Positions 61,001 through 64,000 of a stretch of DNA of 64,000 nucleotides are shown one piece after another (the first letter of the stretch is position 1; the number at the start of each line of letters is the position of its first letter). The translations under genes were made by a program, and so were the position numbers. The notes under the pieces are model-generated. The model searched no databases. It saw only the letters and a list, made by a program, of their open reading frames with translations, and had not been told where the DNA came from. The stretch is from contig KL647300.1 in assembly GCA_000727475.1 (NCBI GenBank), forward strand, positions 1,668,833-1,732,832, written 5' to 3'. The DNA comes from Sarcocystis neurona. Taxonomy: Eukaryota; Apicomplexa; Conoidasida; Eucoccidiorida; Sarcocystidae.

Positions 61001-61392
61001 CTCCTCTGCTGATGCTGCTGCCGACTCATCCGGTGCTGCAGTTTTTGCTGCTGCTGCTCTATCTTTTTCGCTGCTTCTGTCCCGTCTGTTGCTACTGTGT
61101 ATGTTCTGCCGCTATTGCTGCGGACGCCTTTCCTGCTTCCACTTACATTCAGAATCTGGTGTTGCCGCTGCTGTTGCGTATAGTTGCCGGGGCATGTAGG
61201 CGACGTTGCTCTGACTCTTCGTATTTGCTGCTGTGTCTCAGGTACTGCAGGGACAGCTGCTCGGCGCAAGCCTGGTCGATTGGAACTCTTCTCGCATTTC
61301 TTGGAGATCTCCTCTCTGTAACGTTGACTACGGGGGACCCAAGTGACGCACGAAGAATTCTTTTTCAAGAGAAACAAACGGGCCGCGAGTAG
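19263..61392 (+). CDS. AGL: Bifunctional glycogen (amylopectin) debranching enzyme with embedded AMPK-type CBM, about 19 exons
   Basis: This cytosolic-type enzyme moves maltosyl/maltotriosyl groups (4-alpha-glucanotransferase) and then hydrolyses the remaining alpha-1,6 glucose (amylo-alpha-1,6-glucosidase). Exons follow the human/yeast protein from the N-terminal beta domain to the C-terminal glucosidase. Catalytic motifs are intact: RLDNCHSTP (nucleophile Asp, 34186-34188), VFAELFTGS (acid/base Glu, 35061-35063), THDNE (Asp, 35742-35744), and for the glucosidase YNARDATWW (Asp, 43091-43093) and PELTN (Glu, 58905-58907). A CBM48-like module (36165-36512) lies between the two halves, where human and yeast enzymes have only a short linker. 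Length is about 2,100-2,170 residues against about 1,530. Exons from 27147 on are firm; exons 1-3 are provisional. Exons are about 15% of the gene span. Confidence 0.95.
20144..20242 (+). CDS. AGL: Candidate extra 5' exon of the debranching enzyme
   Basis: After acceptor ATGTGGCCGCAG the frame reads [20 protein letters not shown] then [13 protein letters not shown]. This looks coding and loosely resembles the human segment VYTNYPFPGETFNREKF, which is otherwise missing between exons 1 and 2. However, its phase does not fit the exon 1 and exon 2 boundaries chosen here and the donor (CTT|GTGAAT) is weak. Treat it as a candidate only. Confidence 0.25.
20673..20795 (+). CDS. AGL: Debranching enzyme, putative exon 2
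   Basis: Acceptor TGGCTCTTGCAG, donor G|GTAAGT at 20796. It encodes [41 protein letters not shown]. The end fits the N-terminal beta strand of the family (human ...CKLNLQQSGSFQYYFLQG), just before the YIVVDP strand in the next exon. Two other frames are also open here, so the frame choice rests on this resemblance and on phase. Confidence 0.5.
20853..20992. repeat. 28-bp tandem repeat, about five copies
   Basis: Units begin with TGGCGTGCAG at 20853, 20881, 20909 and 20937, and with the variant TGACGTACAG at 20965. Each carries AGTAGTAGTGGCGGCAGCAG-type sequence. It lies about 60 bases inside the intron that starts at 20796. Confidence 0.85.
20990..22170. repeat. CAG/GCA-rich intronic tract
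   Basis: Dense imperfect CAG triplets on the plus strand with interspersed unique sequence. It gives long spurious frames in several phases (S/Q/A on plus, L/C/A on minus). It lies in the 5' part of the intron between the exons ending 20795 and starting about 24779. Confidence 0.7.
22260..24130. repeat. Degenerate GTA/GTG triplet satellite, C-poor strand
   Basis: About 1.9 kb built mainly of AGT, GGT and ATT triplets in units such as AGTAGTATTGTAGGTGGT. The 22640-23170 core has almost no C on the plus strand. There are two near-identical GGATATCGGGTAGCGGTGACG copies at 23290 and 23371. It is non-coding and lies inside the same intron. The S/T/Y/L-rich frames on the minus strand are artefacts of the repeat. 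Confidence 0.8.
24474..24491. repeat. 18-bp perfect palindrome GGGGTGTACGTACACCCC
   Basis: Perfect dyad symmetry. The core GGTGTACGTACACC recurs at 31763, 46091 and 46479, with a one-mismatch copy at 17413-17428. It may be a protein-binding site or a fragment of a dispersed repeat. Confidence 0.7.
24779..24911 (+). CDS. AGL: Debranching enzyme, exon 3 (end of N-terminal beta domain)
   Basis: It encodes [20 protein letters not shown] then [20 protein letters not shown], aligning to human GGYIVVDPILRV...[20 protein letters not shown]. Donor CG|GTACGT at 24912 joins to the next exon to give FSRWPRMF. The start at 24779 (TTGCTGCTGCAG|CA) fits phase 1 from exon 2. The frame is open upstream, so a more 5' acceptor is possible. 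Confidence 0.8.
24940..25400. repeat. CAG-rich tract just after a donor site
   Basis: Imperfect CAG/GCA triplets on the plus strand, starting about 30 bases after the donor at 24912. The reading frame stays open to 25134, but homology puts the splice before it (next residues W-P-R at 27147), so it is taken as intronic. Confidence 0.65.
26200..26925. repeat. TA/CA/CT microsatellite block
   Basis: CTCTCT, TATATACATA and ACACAC tracts with GTGTGT at 26510-26530, inside the intron 24912-27146. Translations are artefactual Y/I/C/T/H-rich peptides. Confidence 0.9.
27147..27242 (+). CDS. AGL: Debranching enzyme, exon 4 (start of transferase domain)
   Basis: Acceptor CTCCGTTGCAG, donor AG|GTACAC at 27243. 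It encodes [20 protein letters not shown] then [11 protein letters not shown]. This is the highly conserved first beta strand of the GH13-like glucanotransferase barrel (human [22 protein letters not shown]). Confidence 0.92.
28330..29115. repeat. CTG-rich tract before an acceptor
   Basis: Imperfect CTG/TGC triplets, densest at 28590-29060, running up to the acceptor at 29119. They give poly-Leu and poly-Cys frames on plus and Ser-rich frames on minus, none of which is a gene. Confidence 0.75.
29120..29431 (+). CDS. AGL: Debranching enzyme, exon 5
   Basis: Acceptor CACGCCTGCAG, donor GG|GTGACA at 29432. It encodes [15 protein letters not shown], a low-complexity insertion ([18 protein letters not shown]), then [20 protein letters not shown] and [20 protein letters not shown]. 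The last block is the conserved DLVxNHTAxNSxWLxEHPE motif, here nearly identical to yeast. The joined Ser codon AG|C restores the family's SCYSIADQL. Confidence 0.93.
29620..30425. repeat. TATATACATA microsatellite block
   Basis: Runs of TA, TATG and TACATA units in the intron 29432-30765, with an unremarkable stretch at 30060-30230. Non-coding. Confidence 0.85.
30766..31294 (+). CDS. AGL: Debranching enzyme, exon 6 (end at 31294 or 31090)
   Basis: Acceptor TTCTACGGTGCAG. It encodes [20 protein letters not shown] then [16 protein letters not shown], and later [14 protein letters not shown] (human PKLKLWEFFQVD). Two donors are possible, both phase 0: GAG|GTGGGT at 31091, or CCG|GTGAAT at 31295. 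The longer form adds 68 residues, mostly Ser/Asn from AGC/AAC triplets, ending [17 protein letters not shown]. The family is variable in length here, so homology cannot decide. Confidence 0.85.
31108..31226. repeat. (AGC/AAC)n microsatellite
   Basis: Nearly pure AGC and AAC triplets. It encodes an S/N/T run if the longer exon 6 is used, or lies just after the donor if the shorter one is used. Confidence 0.9.
31763..31776. repeat. GGTGTACGTACACC palindrome
   Basis: A perfect 14-bp copy of the dispersed palindrome, in the intron after exon 6. Confidence 0.65.
32580..33125. repeat. CTG-rich tract before an acceptor
   Basis: Imperfect CTG/CTC/TTG triplets on the plus strand ending just upstream of the acceptor at 33153. 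Poly-Leu/Cys frames here are artefacts. Confidence 0.8.
33154..33596 (+). CDS. AGL: Debranching enzyme, exon 7
   Basis: Acceptor GTTAAAGCAG (an alternative in the same phase begins at 33142), donor CG|GTTAGT at 33597. It encodes [19 protein letters not shown], a helical segment, [20 protein letters not shown], a Q-rich insertion, then [20 protein letters not shown] and [20 protein letters not shown]. The last part is the conserved NNGWxxxxxPxxDFAxPGSxxYLRRExxxWGDxVKLRYG block of the transferase barrel. Confidence 0.93.
33940..34091. repeat. CTG-rich tract before an acceptor
   Basis: CTGCTGCTG runs in the 3' third of the short intron 33597-34091. The 5' part is pyrimidine-rich with repeated GCGTTTTCTTCTCTGCATGC-like units at 33630-33730. 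Confidence 0.7.
34092..34221 (+). CDS. AGL: Debranching enzyme, exon 8 (transferase nucleophile)
   Basis: Acceptor TCCTGCTGCAG, donor CAG|GTAGGC at 34222. It encodes [20 protein letters not shown] then [20 protein letters not shown]. The Asp of RLDNCHSTP (34186-34188) is the family's glucanotransferase nucleophile. The match to yeast (KLRYGKSPEDSPYLWERM...[15 protein letters not shown]) is continuous across both splice joins. Confidence 0.95.
34240..35000. repeat. CTG microsatellite filling an intron
   Basis: Almost the whole intron 34222-35009 is CTG/CTT/TTG triplets, most regular at 34760-34990 (TGCTGCTTTTGCTGCTACTG-like units). The poly-Leu frame at 34720-35088 runs through it but is not a gene. 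Confidence 0.85.
35010..36558 (+). CDS. AGL: Debranching enzyme, exon 9 (rest of transferase plus CBM)
   Basis: The largest exon (1,549 bases; acceptor GGTTGTGCAG). It encodes [20 protein letters not shown] with the acid/base Glu (35061-35063). Next comes [20 protein letters not shown], then about 140 residues of Q/G/R, acidic, Ser and K/R low complexity. [20 protein letters not shown] (Asp 35742-35744) and [20 protein letters not shown] follow, then a second polar insertion and a CBM48/AMPK-type module (36165-36512). Homology and phase put the end at 36558, before GCAAGC, making a GC-AG intron. Confidence 0.92.
36165..36512 (+). other. AMPK-type glycogen-binding module (CBM48-like) inside the debranching enzyme
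   Basis: It reads [45 protein letters not shown], an S/N/Q-rich loop, then [20 protein letters not shown] and TGNTNNVL. This is the AMPK-beta module pattern (Wxxxx..VxVxGSFxxW....HxYKFxVDGxWxxDP...NNxI). Residues matching the AMPK-beta carbohydrate contacts are kept: Trp 36228-36230, Lys 36429-36431, Trp 36450-36452 and an NN pair at 36501-36506. The low-complexity loop (about 36310-36410) falls between two strands. Human and yeast debranching enzymes have no such module here. Confidence 0.85.
36590..37330. repeat. CTG/TCTCTG-rich intronic tract
   Basis: Units such as CTTCTCTGCTGCTGCTACTT repeat from the start of the intron 36559-38316. The exon reading frame runs on through it to 36995 as poly-Leu/Cys/Ser, but homology ends at about 36512. 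Confidence 0.8.
37370..37480. repeat. TA/TACATA and TGTA microsatellite
   Basis: TACATACATATATACATG and TATATATATATA runs followed by CTCTCTC and TATGTATG, in the intron 36559-38316. Confidence 0.85.
37980..38152. repeat. 21-bp tandem array of CTG-type triplets
   Basis: Near-perfect repeats of a CTGCTGCTCCTGCTGCTCTTG-like 21-base unit. It gives a pure poly-Leu frame on plus and an A/G/R frame on minus. It lies about 170 bases before the acceptor at 38316. Confidence 0.9.
38317..38534 (+). CDS. AGL: Debranching enzyme, exon 10 (after the CBM)
   Basis: Acceptor CCCGTTTGTTTTCAG, donor GAG|GTAACG at 38535. It encodes [40 protein letters not shown] and [19 protein letters not shown]. It matches the human segment after the transferase barrel ([20 protein letters not shown]...[20 protein letters not shown]). 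This places the CBM exactly at the junction between the two catalytic halves. Confidence 0.93.
39175..39475. repeat. TA/TACATA microsatellite block
   Basis: Several (TA)n and TATACATA runs in the intron 38535-40000. A separate CTG-rich stretch (39580-39930) lies between this block and the acceptor. Confidence 0.88.
40001..41304 (+). CDS. AGL: Debranching enzyme, exon 11 (linker and start of glucosidase half)
   Basis: Acceptor CGCCACTTGGGCAG, donor GG|GTAGGT at 41305. It encodes [14 protein letters not shown] (human FENLSPGSVIIF), [60 protein letters not shown], an A/K-rich insertion (40915-41090), then [20 protein letters not shown] and [11 protein letters not shown]. The [18 protein letters not shown] block starts the (alpha/alpha)6 glucosidase core. 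The open frame upstream of 40001 is CTG-rich intron. Confidence 0.94.
41690..41960. repeat. TACATA-type intronic repeat with three decayed units
   Basis: Three similar stretches near 41715, 41815 and 41915 share ACATGTATATG/TGACGTATGTACATTC-like sequence next to (TA)n runs. This suggests an old tandem array of about 100-bp units. Confidence 0.55.
42570..42690. repeat. GTCT/CTCT microsatellite
   Basis: Imperfect GTCTGTCT and CTCTCTAT tetramers in the 3' half of the intron 41305-42981. Confidence 0.85.
42740..42978. repeat. CTG-rich tract directly before an acceptor
   Basis: Imperfect CTG/TTG/CCG triplets with an internal duplication: CCGCGGCTGCTGCTGTTGCT begins at both 42757 and 42813. It ends at the CGCCTGCAG acceptor. 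Confidence 0.85.
42982..43114 (+). CDS. AGL: Debranching enzyme, exon 12 (glucosidase catalytic Asp)
   Basis: Acceptor CTCGCCTGCAG, donor CAG|GTACGC at 43115. It encodes [44 protein letters not shown]. [26 protein letters not shown] is the most conserved glucosidase block. The Asp of NARDATWW (43091-43093) corresponds to the catalytic Asp in the yeast-type enzyme structure. Confidence 0.95.
43590..44570. repeat. Intronic TA repeats with a TGCATGCA cluster
   Basis: TGCATGCA occurs at 43596, 44099, 44193, 44417 and 44557. TA/TATG tracts fill 44138-44345. The segment lies in the intron 43115-44816, and a (GT)n tract sits just beyond it at 44588-44607. The octamer matches the motif bound by an ApiAP2 protein in Plasmodium and enriched in Toxoplasma promoters. 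Confidence 0.7.
44817..44972 (+). CDS. AGL: Debranching enzyme, exon 13
   Basis: Acceptor CCGTGTGCCCAG, donor AAG|GTAAAA at 44973, phase 0 at both ends. It encodes [20 protein letters not shown] then the [16 protein letters not shown] segment, aligning to human [20 protein letters not shown] and the following ...LFEVIQEAMQKHM helix. Confidence 0.92.
46091..46104. repeat. GGTGTACGTACACC palindrome (extends to 18 bp)
   Basis: With one flanking GC on each side the perfect dyad covers 46089-46106. Confidence 0.65.
46479..46492. repeat. GGTGTACGTACACC palindrome next to an acceptor
   Basis: A perfect 14-bp dyad that ends 15 bases upstream of the exon starting at 46508. Confidence 0.65.
46508..46672 (+). 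CDS. AGL: Debranching enzyme, exon 14
   Basis: Acceptor CGACGGGTGCAG. It encodes [40 protein letters not shown] and [13 protein letters not shown] (human [23 protein letters not shown]...[17 protein letters not shown]). The best phase-0 end is AAA|GTCCGT at 46673, which joins to [13 protein letters not shown] with no gap against the family. The donor is GT but otherwise weak. Confidence 0.9.
46725..47010. repeat. About 103-bp tandem repeat, three copies
   Basis: Copies start with ACAGATAGATAGATATTTGC at 46725, 46829 and 46931. Each continues CGCACAAGCTCTATATTTCT and TATATATATGTACATACG. High identity between copies suggests recent amplification inside the intron 46673-49620. Confidence 0.92.
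47030..47245. repeat. CTCTGT and TATACA microsatellites
   Basis: Alternating CTCTGTCT and TATATACATA tracts directly after the 103-bp array. Non-coding. Confidence 0.8.
48010..48345. repeat. TA and GATA/TAGA microsatellite
   Basis: (TA)n followed by about 200 bases of imperfect AGATAGAT-type tetramers. The I/Y/S/L-rich minus-strand frames are artefacts. Confidence 0.88.
49621..49759 (+). CDS. AGL: Debranching enzyme, exon 15
   Basis: The acceptor is GCTTGCATGCAG, which contains a TGCATGCA octamer. Donor G|GTGAGG at 49760. It encodes [46 protein letters not shown] (human [20 protein letters not shown]...). G(I/L/V)PxTPRDGxAVEI is diagnostic of the C-terminal glucosidase domain. Confidence 0.94.
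50055..50350. repeat. TATACATA microsatellite with a duplicated unit
   Basis: A unit of about 85 bases containing TGTATATCAGTTTTGTTT recurs at 50150 and 50235, with a diverged third copy at 50344. It is embedded in TA/TATG repeats within the intron 49760-54373. Confidence 0.7.
51186..51660. repeat. Ten-copy tandem array of 40-66-bp units
   Basis: GTACGCATATTAAAGACTT-like cores occur at 51186, 51226, 51270, 51324, 51370, 51436, 51492, 51544, 51591 and 51639. Spacers are (TA)n of varying length. The core is far better kept than the spacers. Confidence 0.92.
52620..52960. repeat. Decayed tandem repeat with CTAGTACCATA core
   Basis: Alternating TTGACCTTTCTATAGTACTA-like and GGTCTTACTCTAGTACCATA-like units separated by TA-rich spacers, repeating roughly every 55-60 bases. 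Confidence 0.75.
53940..54290. repeat. (TA)n with repeated CCCCCACGTGTTATATAT element
   Basis: TACCCCCACGTGTT occurs at 54033 and 54154, and TTTGCCTACAC/TTTACCTACATA follows at 54087 and 54190. This gives a tandem unit of about 100-120 bp. It lies directly before the exon at 54374. Confidence 0.75.
54374..54603 (+). CDS. AGL: Debranching enzyme, exon 16
   Basis: Acceptor TTTTTTGGTATTTGTAG, donor CCG|GTACGC at 54604. It encodes [76 protein letters not shown]. It is very close to the yeast segment ([38 protein letters not shown]). Confidence 0.95.
54664..55180. repeat. CAG-rich tract just after a donor site
   Basis: CAGCAGCAG and AGCAACAGC triplets begin about 60 bases after the donor at 54604 and thin out toward 55180. 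Frames here (Q/S/A on plus, L/C on minus) are treated as intronic because homology jumps from FTP to [10 protein letters not shown]. Confidence 0.75.
55943..56001. repeat. CTG tract abutting the acceptor
   Basis: CTTGCTGCTGCTGCTGTTGC-type triplets run directly into the splice acceptor CTGCTGCAG at 56001. Confidence 0.85.
56002..56166 (+). CDS. AGL: Debranching enzyme, exon 17
   Basis: Acceptor CCGCTGCTGCAG, donor CAG|GTCCTT at 56167, phase 0 at both ends. It encodes [55 protein letters not shown]. It matches yeast (GPVGMRTLDPSDYNYRPYYNNGEDSDDF...NYHQ) almost residue for residue. Confidence 0.95.
56340..57370. repeat. TA/TACATA microsatellites up to the assembly gap
   Basis: Repeated TATACATATGTG tracts in the intron 56167-58571, ending in a pure (AT)n run from 57335 that leads straight into the Ns. 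Confidence 0.85.
57371..58056. other. Assembly gap, 686 Ns
   Basis: Unresolved bases flanked on both sides by CAG(AT)n. The gap lies in the intron between the exons ending 56166 and starting 58572. The protein alignment has no missing segment across it. Confidence 1.
58572..58927 (+). CDS. AGL: Debranching enzyme, exon 18 (glucosidase catalytic Glu)
   Basis: Acceptor CGCAACAACAG, donor GC|GTAAGT at 58928. It encodes [20 protein letters not shown], an acidic/Ala/Gln-rich insertion of about 50 residues, then [20 protein letters not shown] and [15 protein letters not shown]. GPEWxWxxGYFLRA and the LPELTN motif (Glu 58905-58907) are both diagnostic. The insertion replaces a short variable loop in human and yeast. 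Confidence 0.95.
59030..59660. repeat. TATG/TACATA microsatellites
   Basis: Imperfect TATATACGTATA tracts, with a repeat of about 150 bp (GCCTTACGATTATGTGTATT at 59193, TTCCTTACAACTATGTGTAT at 59332), in the intron 58928-61241. Confidence 0.65.
60460..61240. repeat. CTG/GTC-rich tract before the last exon
   Basis: Imperfect CTGCTG, TGCTGTCTCGT and TTGCTGCAG units up to the acceptor at 61241. Cys/Leu/Ser-rich open frames here are repeat artefacts. Confidence 0.65.
61242..61392 (+). CDS. AGL: Debranching enzyme, last exon
   Basis: Acceptor GCTGCTGTGTCTCAG. The leading G completes an Ala codon with exon 18. It encodes [20 protein letters not shown] then [20 protein letters not shown] and a short tail, with TAG at 61390-61392. 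It matches the human C-terminus ([23 protein letters not shown]) with about 25 extra residues. Confidence 0.94.
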
Positions 61393-64000
61393 TGGCTGGC
61401 TCCAGTTGTTGCACCGTCGCTAGTGCGGCAGAAGAGGCGGCACCCCCGTCTTCTCCAGCAGAAAACCGACTTGTACACATATATATACCTACATGTGTGC
61501 ATGTGTATCGTCGTCGTTTCTCAGAGGCGTGCATCCAGCAGATAGCTCGTAACCGGCCTGGTGGGGTGTGGACGCATGCAGAGGAGAACCACACGAAGTC
61601 ACACATACGCACACACATACGTATCAATAGGTGGGTATAACTGGTGTCACGGGCAAAAATTCAGCTGTGTTCTCGTTTCAGTTTTGTCCGTGGGAGACGT
61701 CGAGCCGTACACTTGTGCAGATGGCCCGTTCGACGCAGTGCAACGCAGCAGCATACTCGTATGTGTTGTCCGAAGTGGAATTTGCTGTCGGATGCCAACG
61801 TGGGGTGGTGGGGGTGGGAGGGGTGGTGATACAACCGCAGTCGGACAGGGACGTCTGCGTACCTCTACCACGTCTCCGAGAGACACGGACAGAGACTCTG
61901 TGTGTGGTGCTGTAAAGGGACGCGGAGCGGGTGCCAAAAAGAAGGAAGGAGGGGAACGCGACGGTTGAGGAAGGGGAGACGGCATCTACGGATACAAAAT
62001 GTAGCAGATATGTGCAGTCCTCCAGCCAGTCACTCGGACGCGTAGAGAAAGAAAGATCCGGAGACACCCCGCGAGAAGTATTCTAAACTTTCTTTACCAG
62101 CGTATACGTAACTTCCAATGTACACATATCTATGTCTCTCCCTGTTTTTGTCTGTCCGTGTATGTACGTGTATGTGTATTTGTGCATGCAGGTGCTCACC
62201 AAATATATGGGAAAGCAGAGATATACACACTGACATCTTCGTGTGTAGTAGGCGAGTAGATTTTTGCCTGCATCTGTCGTGGCTCACAAGTGAAACTATT
62301 TAGGGATGCCATTACAGTGGAGCTCCTATGTCCCTGTTTGTTACAGAGGGAGCTGCCCTGTTACTTCTTTTTTCCCGTGTTTGCATGTCCTGTTTTCCAC
62401 AGTCAGGCATAGTGCCCCGAAAAAAGTAGTAGTAACACCGTCTCCTTCCGCTGTTCGTGGCCGTTCGCTTTCCTCGTCGAGGGATGTCGCCGCATGGCTG
62501 GTGGAGAACACCCCGTGGATAACAAGAAGTTCAAGCAAGTTTGTGTTGTCAGGCAGTACAACAGGCACACCCGCTATCCACGCGGGAGCTACCGATTCGA
62601 AACATATAAAAACGGGAGATACAGGTGTGTAGTAAATACCTGTTTTCTAACGCGCCGCACACGTACATGAGTGTACAACGGAGTGGTTCACGACTTAAAC
62701 TGTTAGACGGCTTTTATGTGGAGTACGATTACCACTCGTGGTACCGGGGCATCGTATCTCGCTGAGAGTCGCGTGTTAAGGAAACGGAAAAGGGCAGTCT
62801 TAACGGTTACGAGAGAAATGTCCTTATCATACACACGCATCAATCCTATTTTAGTCACACAGCAGAAGTATAATAATAAGCAGTTCCCACGCTTGTTTTC
62901 GGGAGCTGAGGTGAACCTCTTTGTACCCATCTTGCACACACACACTTGTGGCACGTACGAAGAGGCAGGCCGTACACGGAAACATCTGAAGGAGTGTTTT
63001 TAAAAAAAAGCCAGTGACGAACGCGTCTCCCCTTGCATGTCTTCGGAGGTGTCTGTCCTCCCGTGCACTACCGTGAAAGGGAGGAAGAGACGCTGCAGCA
63101 GAGTCTCAGGGAAGGAGTTTCTAGTGGTCGCCGTCGTCCTTCGGGTGTCGGCTGCTGAGATCCTGCTGCTGCTATTTTGTGACTGGGGGACAGTGACTGC
63201 AAGCCAAGTTAGTTTTTATTGTTTCCGAGATGTTCGTGGTGGGGCTGCTACAGCGCGCAGCGACAGAGAGGCTCCCCGCGTTTTCTTCTGGCGCCCTTTT
63301 AATACGAAGAGACCTTTCGAAACTCTGTTGCGTCTAGCGTTACAGGATGCCGGCAGCATCTGAAGAAAAGAGATGGCCACAAATGAAACTGCCCTGAAAA
63401 CGTCGTCTTGTGGAAGAGTTCTTTCGCTCAAATTCGTAGCATGTTACGGGGACGAGTCGCGAGCTTGGAGAGTGAGGAAAAAATGACGATGTTCGTCTGT
63501 ATAACCGCGTTCGTAGCGACAGACTGCAACAAGCGGGTAGGGCCGGGAACTGCGTTCCTCGAGACCTGACCTACAACGTGGGAGAGATTCTAAAAATAGT
63601 GTCTAACACTTCGGGATCATCCCGAAGTCCAAATATGTGTACACTGTCGGCTGGTGCACGCCCCGCGTAGTCCAAGCACTATGCTCTTGTCTCGGGATAC
63701 GTGGCCAGTCAACTGCGTCACCTGACGGATGACCGCTTTGTGCTGGTGGTGCAGTCCGTCATCGTTACAGGCATCGGGGCGCGAGAAACGTACACAGGGT
63801 GACTTACAGCGAAGGTGCTAAGCAGCTTGCTCACCCTCCTTGTAATGTTCCCCCTCTTCGCACATCATCTTTCCTTGCACCTGCAGGGAACGCTGTGCAG
63901 CACGTGTCAGGATAGGGCTCAACCGGCGGCTCCTGCCTAGCAGGGCAGAGGAACTAGTTCCAGCCTGTAAGAACAAAGAAGGATACCTGCCCCTCACGTC
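61393..64000. other. Downstream flank, no recognised gene
   Basis: Presumably the 3' UTR of the debranching-enzyme gene followed by intergenic sequence. Open frames of about 80-135 codons (for example 61561-61968, 62306-62632 and 63037-63363, plus) have no recognised homology and no phased partners. Repeat density drops again after about 62.2 kb. No terminator or polyadenylation signal is called. Confidence 0.5.
63608..63628. repeat. Short perfect inverted repeat
   Basis: ACTTCGGGA, then a 3-base loop TCA, then TCCCGAAGT: a 9-bp perfect stem outside any recognised gene. Confidence 0.7.

Overview
The window looks like a draft-assembly piece of a coccidian apicomplexan genome, most probably an Eimeria species. 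The reasons are: GC near 50%; CAG/CTG triplet repeats in exons and introns (runs of Q, S, A); long intron tracts of (TA)n and TACATA type; frequent TGCATGCA; and intron-rich genes on one strand. No bacterial operon structure, ribosome binding site, CRISPR array, rRNA or convincing tRNA was seen. Species assignment is inference. There is a 686-bp assembly gap at 57371-58056.

Layout. (1) Positions 3-4870, plus strand: the 3' part of a gene cut by the left edge, rebuilt as five exons in consistent phase. Joining exons 1 and 2 gives an SSXT (SS18 N-terminal) domain, the mark of a SWI/SNF-type chromatin co-activator subunit. (2) Positions 4871-19262: about 14.4 kb in which I recognise no gene. Up to about 17.5 kb it is plain, repeat-poor sequence. 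(3) Positions 19263-61392, plus strand: one very large gene, about 42 kb in about 19 exons, for the eukaryotic bifunctional glycogen debranching enzyme (4-alpha-glucanotransferase plus amylo-alpha-1,6-glucosidase, AGL/Gdb1 family). From about 24.8 kb to the stop at 61390-61392 the exons join in phase and follow the human/yeast protein in order. Only the first two or three exons are uncertain. The predicted protein is about 2,100-2,170 residues, against about 1,530 in human and yeast. The extra length comes from low-complexity insertions and from an AMPK-type glycogen-binding module (CBM48 family) between the transferase and glucosidase halves. (4) Positions 61393-64000: downstream sequence with no recognised gene.

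Biology. Coccidia store amylopectin. The large gene supplies the indirect (transfer, then hydrolysis) debranching route for that polymer, and the embedded carbohydrate-binding module could hold the enzyme on the granule. The SS18-like gene is a neighbour on the same strand with no evident pathway link.

Repeat structure is a theme. The plain segment changes near 17.7 kb into repeat-rich sequence that continues through the debranching-enzyme gene. Within its introns CTG is the usual sense-strand triplet before acceptors, while CAG runs sit just after several donors. Exon boundaries were derived by hand from splice motifs, phase and remembered family alignments. They need transcript data.
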